Shown here in pieces: positions 60,541 to 64,000 of a DNA stretch of 64,000 nt. The stretch lies in assembly GCF_024679095.1 (NCBI RefSeq), contig NW_026111652.1:1-64000 (forward strand), written 5' to 3'. This DNA is from Eriocheir sinensis. Lineage: Eukaryota > Arthropoda > Malacostraca > Decapoda > Varunidae. Position 1 is the first letter of the stretch. Each line of letters begins with the position of its first letter. A program made the translations under genes and the position numbers. The notes under the pieces are model-generated. The model saw only the letters and a program-made list of their open reading frames with translations, made no database searches and was not told where the DNA came from.

Positions 60541-63500
60541 TTATATATATTTTTATTGATATTTGCGTTATTTATGTGTATTTGTATATGTTTTCTCATA
60601 GAAATTTACATTATTTTATTGGTATTTTGTCTATCTATTTTGATACGAATTACATGATTATTTGTGTATTTTGTACATTTTTTTTATACGCTTTTACATT
60701 ATTTATGTGTATTTTGTTTATATATTTTTATACAAATTTACGTTATTATATGTGTATTTGTATAAGTATTTTGATACAAATTTACATTATTTTATGTATT
60801 TTGTATATATATTTCAATTCAAATTTAGCTTATTTTATGTGTATTTTGTATATCTATTTATTTTAATACAAAATCAAATATTTTATGTTTTTTCGTATAT
60901 ATATTTTTATAAAAAATGCGTTATTTTATGGGTATTTTGCATCTTAATTTTCATACAAATCTACATTATTTTATTAATATTTACTGTATTTATTTTGATA
61001 CGATTTTACATTATTTTATTTGTGCTTTGTATATATTTTTTTATACATATTTACATTATTTAATGAGTTTTTTTTATATATATTTGATACAAATTTACGT
61101 TATTTTAAGTCTATATGTTTCTATATTTTCATTCAAATTTACATTATTTTATGTGTATTTTGTATATGTATGTCAATACAAATTTACCTAATTATATATG
61201 TTTTTTGTATATTTATTTTCATACAAGTTTAAATTATTTTTGTGTATTTTTGTATATAGTTTTATACAAATTTAGGTTATTTTATGTGTATTTTGTATAT
61301 CTATTTTCATACAAATACACATTCTTTTCATGATATTTTGTTTATTTATTTTGACACGAGTTAACATTATTTAATGTGTATTTTCTCTATATATTTTTAT
61401 ACGTATTTACATTACTTCAAGAGTTTTTTGTATATATATTTCTATAGAAATCTACGTTATTTTAAGTGTATTCGTATATATATTTTGAAACAAATTTACA
61501 TTGTTTTATGTGTATTTTACATATTTTTTCAATACAAATTTTCCTTATTGTATGTGCATATTGTATATTAATTTTAATACGAATTTGATTAATCTATGTG
61601 TATTTTTGTATATGTATTTTTATAAAAATATGCTTTATTTTATGGGTATTTTGCATCTTTATTTTCATACAAATTTACATTATTTTATTGATATTCTGTG
61701 TATTTATTTTGATATGATTTTACATTATTCTATGTGTATTTTGTATATATATTTTATATAAAATGTATTTGTTTTCATTTCATACAAATCTACATTATTT
61801 TATGTGTTTTTTGTACATGTATTTAAATACAAATTTAACTAGTTATATGTGTATTTTGTATATCTATTTTGTATGTATATTTTCATAGAAATTTACTCTA
61901 TTTTATGAGTATTCGTATATATATTTTGATACAAATTTACATTATTGATGTGTATTTTGCATATCTATTTCAATACAAATTTACTTTATTGTACGTGCAT
62001 TTTGTATATTTATTATAATACAAATTTAATTATTTTATATGTATTTTTGTATATATATTTTTATGCAAATATGCGTTATTATATGGATATTTTGCATCTT
62101 TATTTTCATACAAATTTACATTATTTTATTGATATTCTCTTTATTTATTTTGATACGATTTAACATTATTCTATGTGTATTTTGTATATATTTTTTTATA
62201 CATATTTACATTATTTAATGTTCATTTTGTATATATATTTTATCAAAATCTACATTATTTTATGTGTACTTGTTTATATATTTTCATACAAATTTACACT
62301 ATTTTATGTGTTTTTTGTATATATATTTTTCTACGTATTTAAATTATTTTATGTGTATTTTGTATATACATTTTCATAAAAAAATTACGTTATTTTATTG
62401 TGTGTATAAGTATACATTTTGATACAAATTTTATACAAATTCATGTTATTTAATGTGTGTTGGTATATGTATTTTCATACAAATTTTTATTATTTTATGT
62501 TTATTTTGTATATTTATTTCATTCAATTTTAAATTATTTTATGTGTATATTTGTATTTGTATTTAGGTTATTTTATGTGTATTTTGTATATATATTTTGA
62601 TCCAAAATTACAATATTTTATTGGTATTTTCTTAATTTAATTCGATACGAATTTAGATTATTTCATAAGTATTTTGTATATATATTTTTATACTCATTTA
62701 CATTATCTAATGTGTATTTTGTATATATTTTTTTATGCAAATTTATTTTATGTTAATTTTTGTACATATAATTTATATAAATTTGCGTTATTTTATGTAT
62801 ATAGTTTTATATAAATTTACGTTTTTTTATGTGCATTTTGTATATTTATATTTATACAAATACACATTATTTTATTGGTATATTGTTTATTTACATTTAT
62901 ACGAATTTACATTATTTTATGTGTATTTTGTATACATTTTTTTATACGTATTTACTTAATTTTATGTGTATTTTGTATATGTATTTTTATAGAAATCTAC
63001 GTTATTTTATGTGTATTCGTATATATATTTTGAAACAAATTTACATTATTTTATATGTATTTTGCATATCTATTTCAATACAAATTTACCTTATTGAATG
63101 TGCATTTTGTATATTTATTTTAATACAAATTCAAATATTTTATGTGTATTTTGGTATCAATAATTTTATAAAAAATGCGTTATTTTATAGGTATTTTGCA
63201 TCTTAATTTTCATACAAATTTATATTATTTTATTAATATTCTGTGTATATATTTTGCTACGATTTTACATCATTCAATTTGTGTTTTGTATATATATTTT
63301 TATACATATTTACATTATTTAATGTGTATTTTGTATATATATTTCATACAAATTTACGTTATTATATGTGTATTTGTTTATATATTTTCTTTCAAATTTA
63401 CATTATTTTATGTGTATTTTGTATATGTATTTCAATACAAATTAACCGAATTTTATGTGTATTTTGTATATTTCTTTTCATATAATTTTAAATTAAATTA
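60541..63500 (+). repeat. 45-bp AT-rich satellite, plus orientation (block B7)
   Basis: Counterpart of 31,071-34,010. The marker monomer with TATTCTGTG/TATTTACTG recurs at about 60,968, 61,682, 62,122 and 63,232, which reproduces the copy A spacings of about 714, 440 and 1,110 bp. Confidence 0.85.
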
Positions 63501-64000
63501 ATATATATTTGAATGAAAATAAATTTACAAAATACACATAACATAACTAAAATTTGTATTAAAATATATACAAAAATACATAGAAATAATTTGAGTTTGT
63601 ATGAAAATAGATATATAAAATACACATAAAAGTATTTAAATTTCTTTTGAAATGTATATACAAAATACCCATAAAATTTTGTAAATTTGTGTCAAAATAT
63701 ATAAACAAATACACATAAAATATCGTAAATTTGTATGAAAAATATATCCAAAATACACATAGAACAATGTCAATTCGTATCAAAATGAATGAGCAGAATA
63801 TCAATAAAATAATGTAAATTTGTATGAAAATAAAGATGCAAAATACCCAAAAATAAAGCATATGTTTATAAAATACAGATACAAAATACACATCGAATAA
63901 CTAAATTTGTATTACAATTAATATACAAAATGCGTATATAATAAGGTAAATTTGTATTGAAAAAATATGCAACATACACGTTTACTCATACAAATTTATA
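63501..64000. repeat. 45-bp AT-rich satellite, minus orientation, switching to plus at the window edge (block B8)
   Basis: Counterpart of 34,011-34,511. The last ~25 bases have returned to plus orientation, as in copy A after 34,488. Confidence 0.8.

Overview
The window looks like arthropod nuclear DNA, most likely from a decapod crustacean (crab or shrimp type). This is inferred from three things: a GC-rich, intron-interrupted dpr-type immunoglobulin gene; very long simple repeats of (GA), (TG), (TA) and (CATA); and CR1/Jockey-like LINE and Penelope-like retroelement pieces. There are no bacterial operons, CRISPR arrays or recognisable tRNA/rRNA genes. Only one host gene can be supported; the rest is repeat DNA.

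Layout. 1-4.0 kb: the last two exons of a dpr-like cell-surface Ig gene on the + strand (450-629 and 3697-4013). The 3.07 kb intron between them holds a (TG) tract, a hAT-like terminal sequence, a 97-bp terminal-inverted-repeat element and two interleaved inverted-repeat structures. 4.4-7.8 kb: a G/T-rich minisatellite built from 13- and 14-bp units; it leaves long reading frames open on both strands by composition alone. 7.8-12.9 kb: simple repeats, A/G-rich noncoding DNA, and a large inverted repeat (9918-10456 against 11501-12056) whose spacer carries a pure (GA) tract of about 210 bp.

12.9-64 kb: almost entirely one AT-rich satellite with a monomer of about 45 bp. Distinguishable monomer variants recur in a fixed order, giving higher-order units of about 0.55-0.71 kb, and the array changes orientation many times. 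A segment starting at 12,898 (LINE 3' end, satellite, Penelope-like element, satellite) is present again from 44,974 to the window end, so two copies of one roughly 20 kb block lie in direct orientation with about 10.5 kb of more satellite between them. Copy A is about 2.6 kb longer than copy B and carries many small indels, which may partly be assembly error.

Within each block is a 5'-truncated Penelope-like element on the minus strand. It has a reverse transcriptase core (YIDD box) and a GIY-YIG endonuclease with a CCHH motif. Just after its stop codon is a 41-nt sequence that folds as a minimal type I hammerhead ribozyme, followed 7 nt past the predicted cleavage site by the start of a second reading frame that runs into a (TA) tract. 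That order fits the pseudo-LTR tandem arrangement known for this element class. It is the best defined functional motif outside the dpr-like gene.

The hydrophobic reading frames throughout the satellite are a by-product: the 45-bp monomer (15 codons) has no stop in any of its three sense-strand frames.
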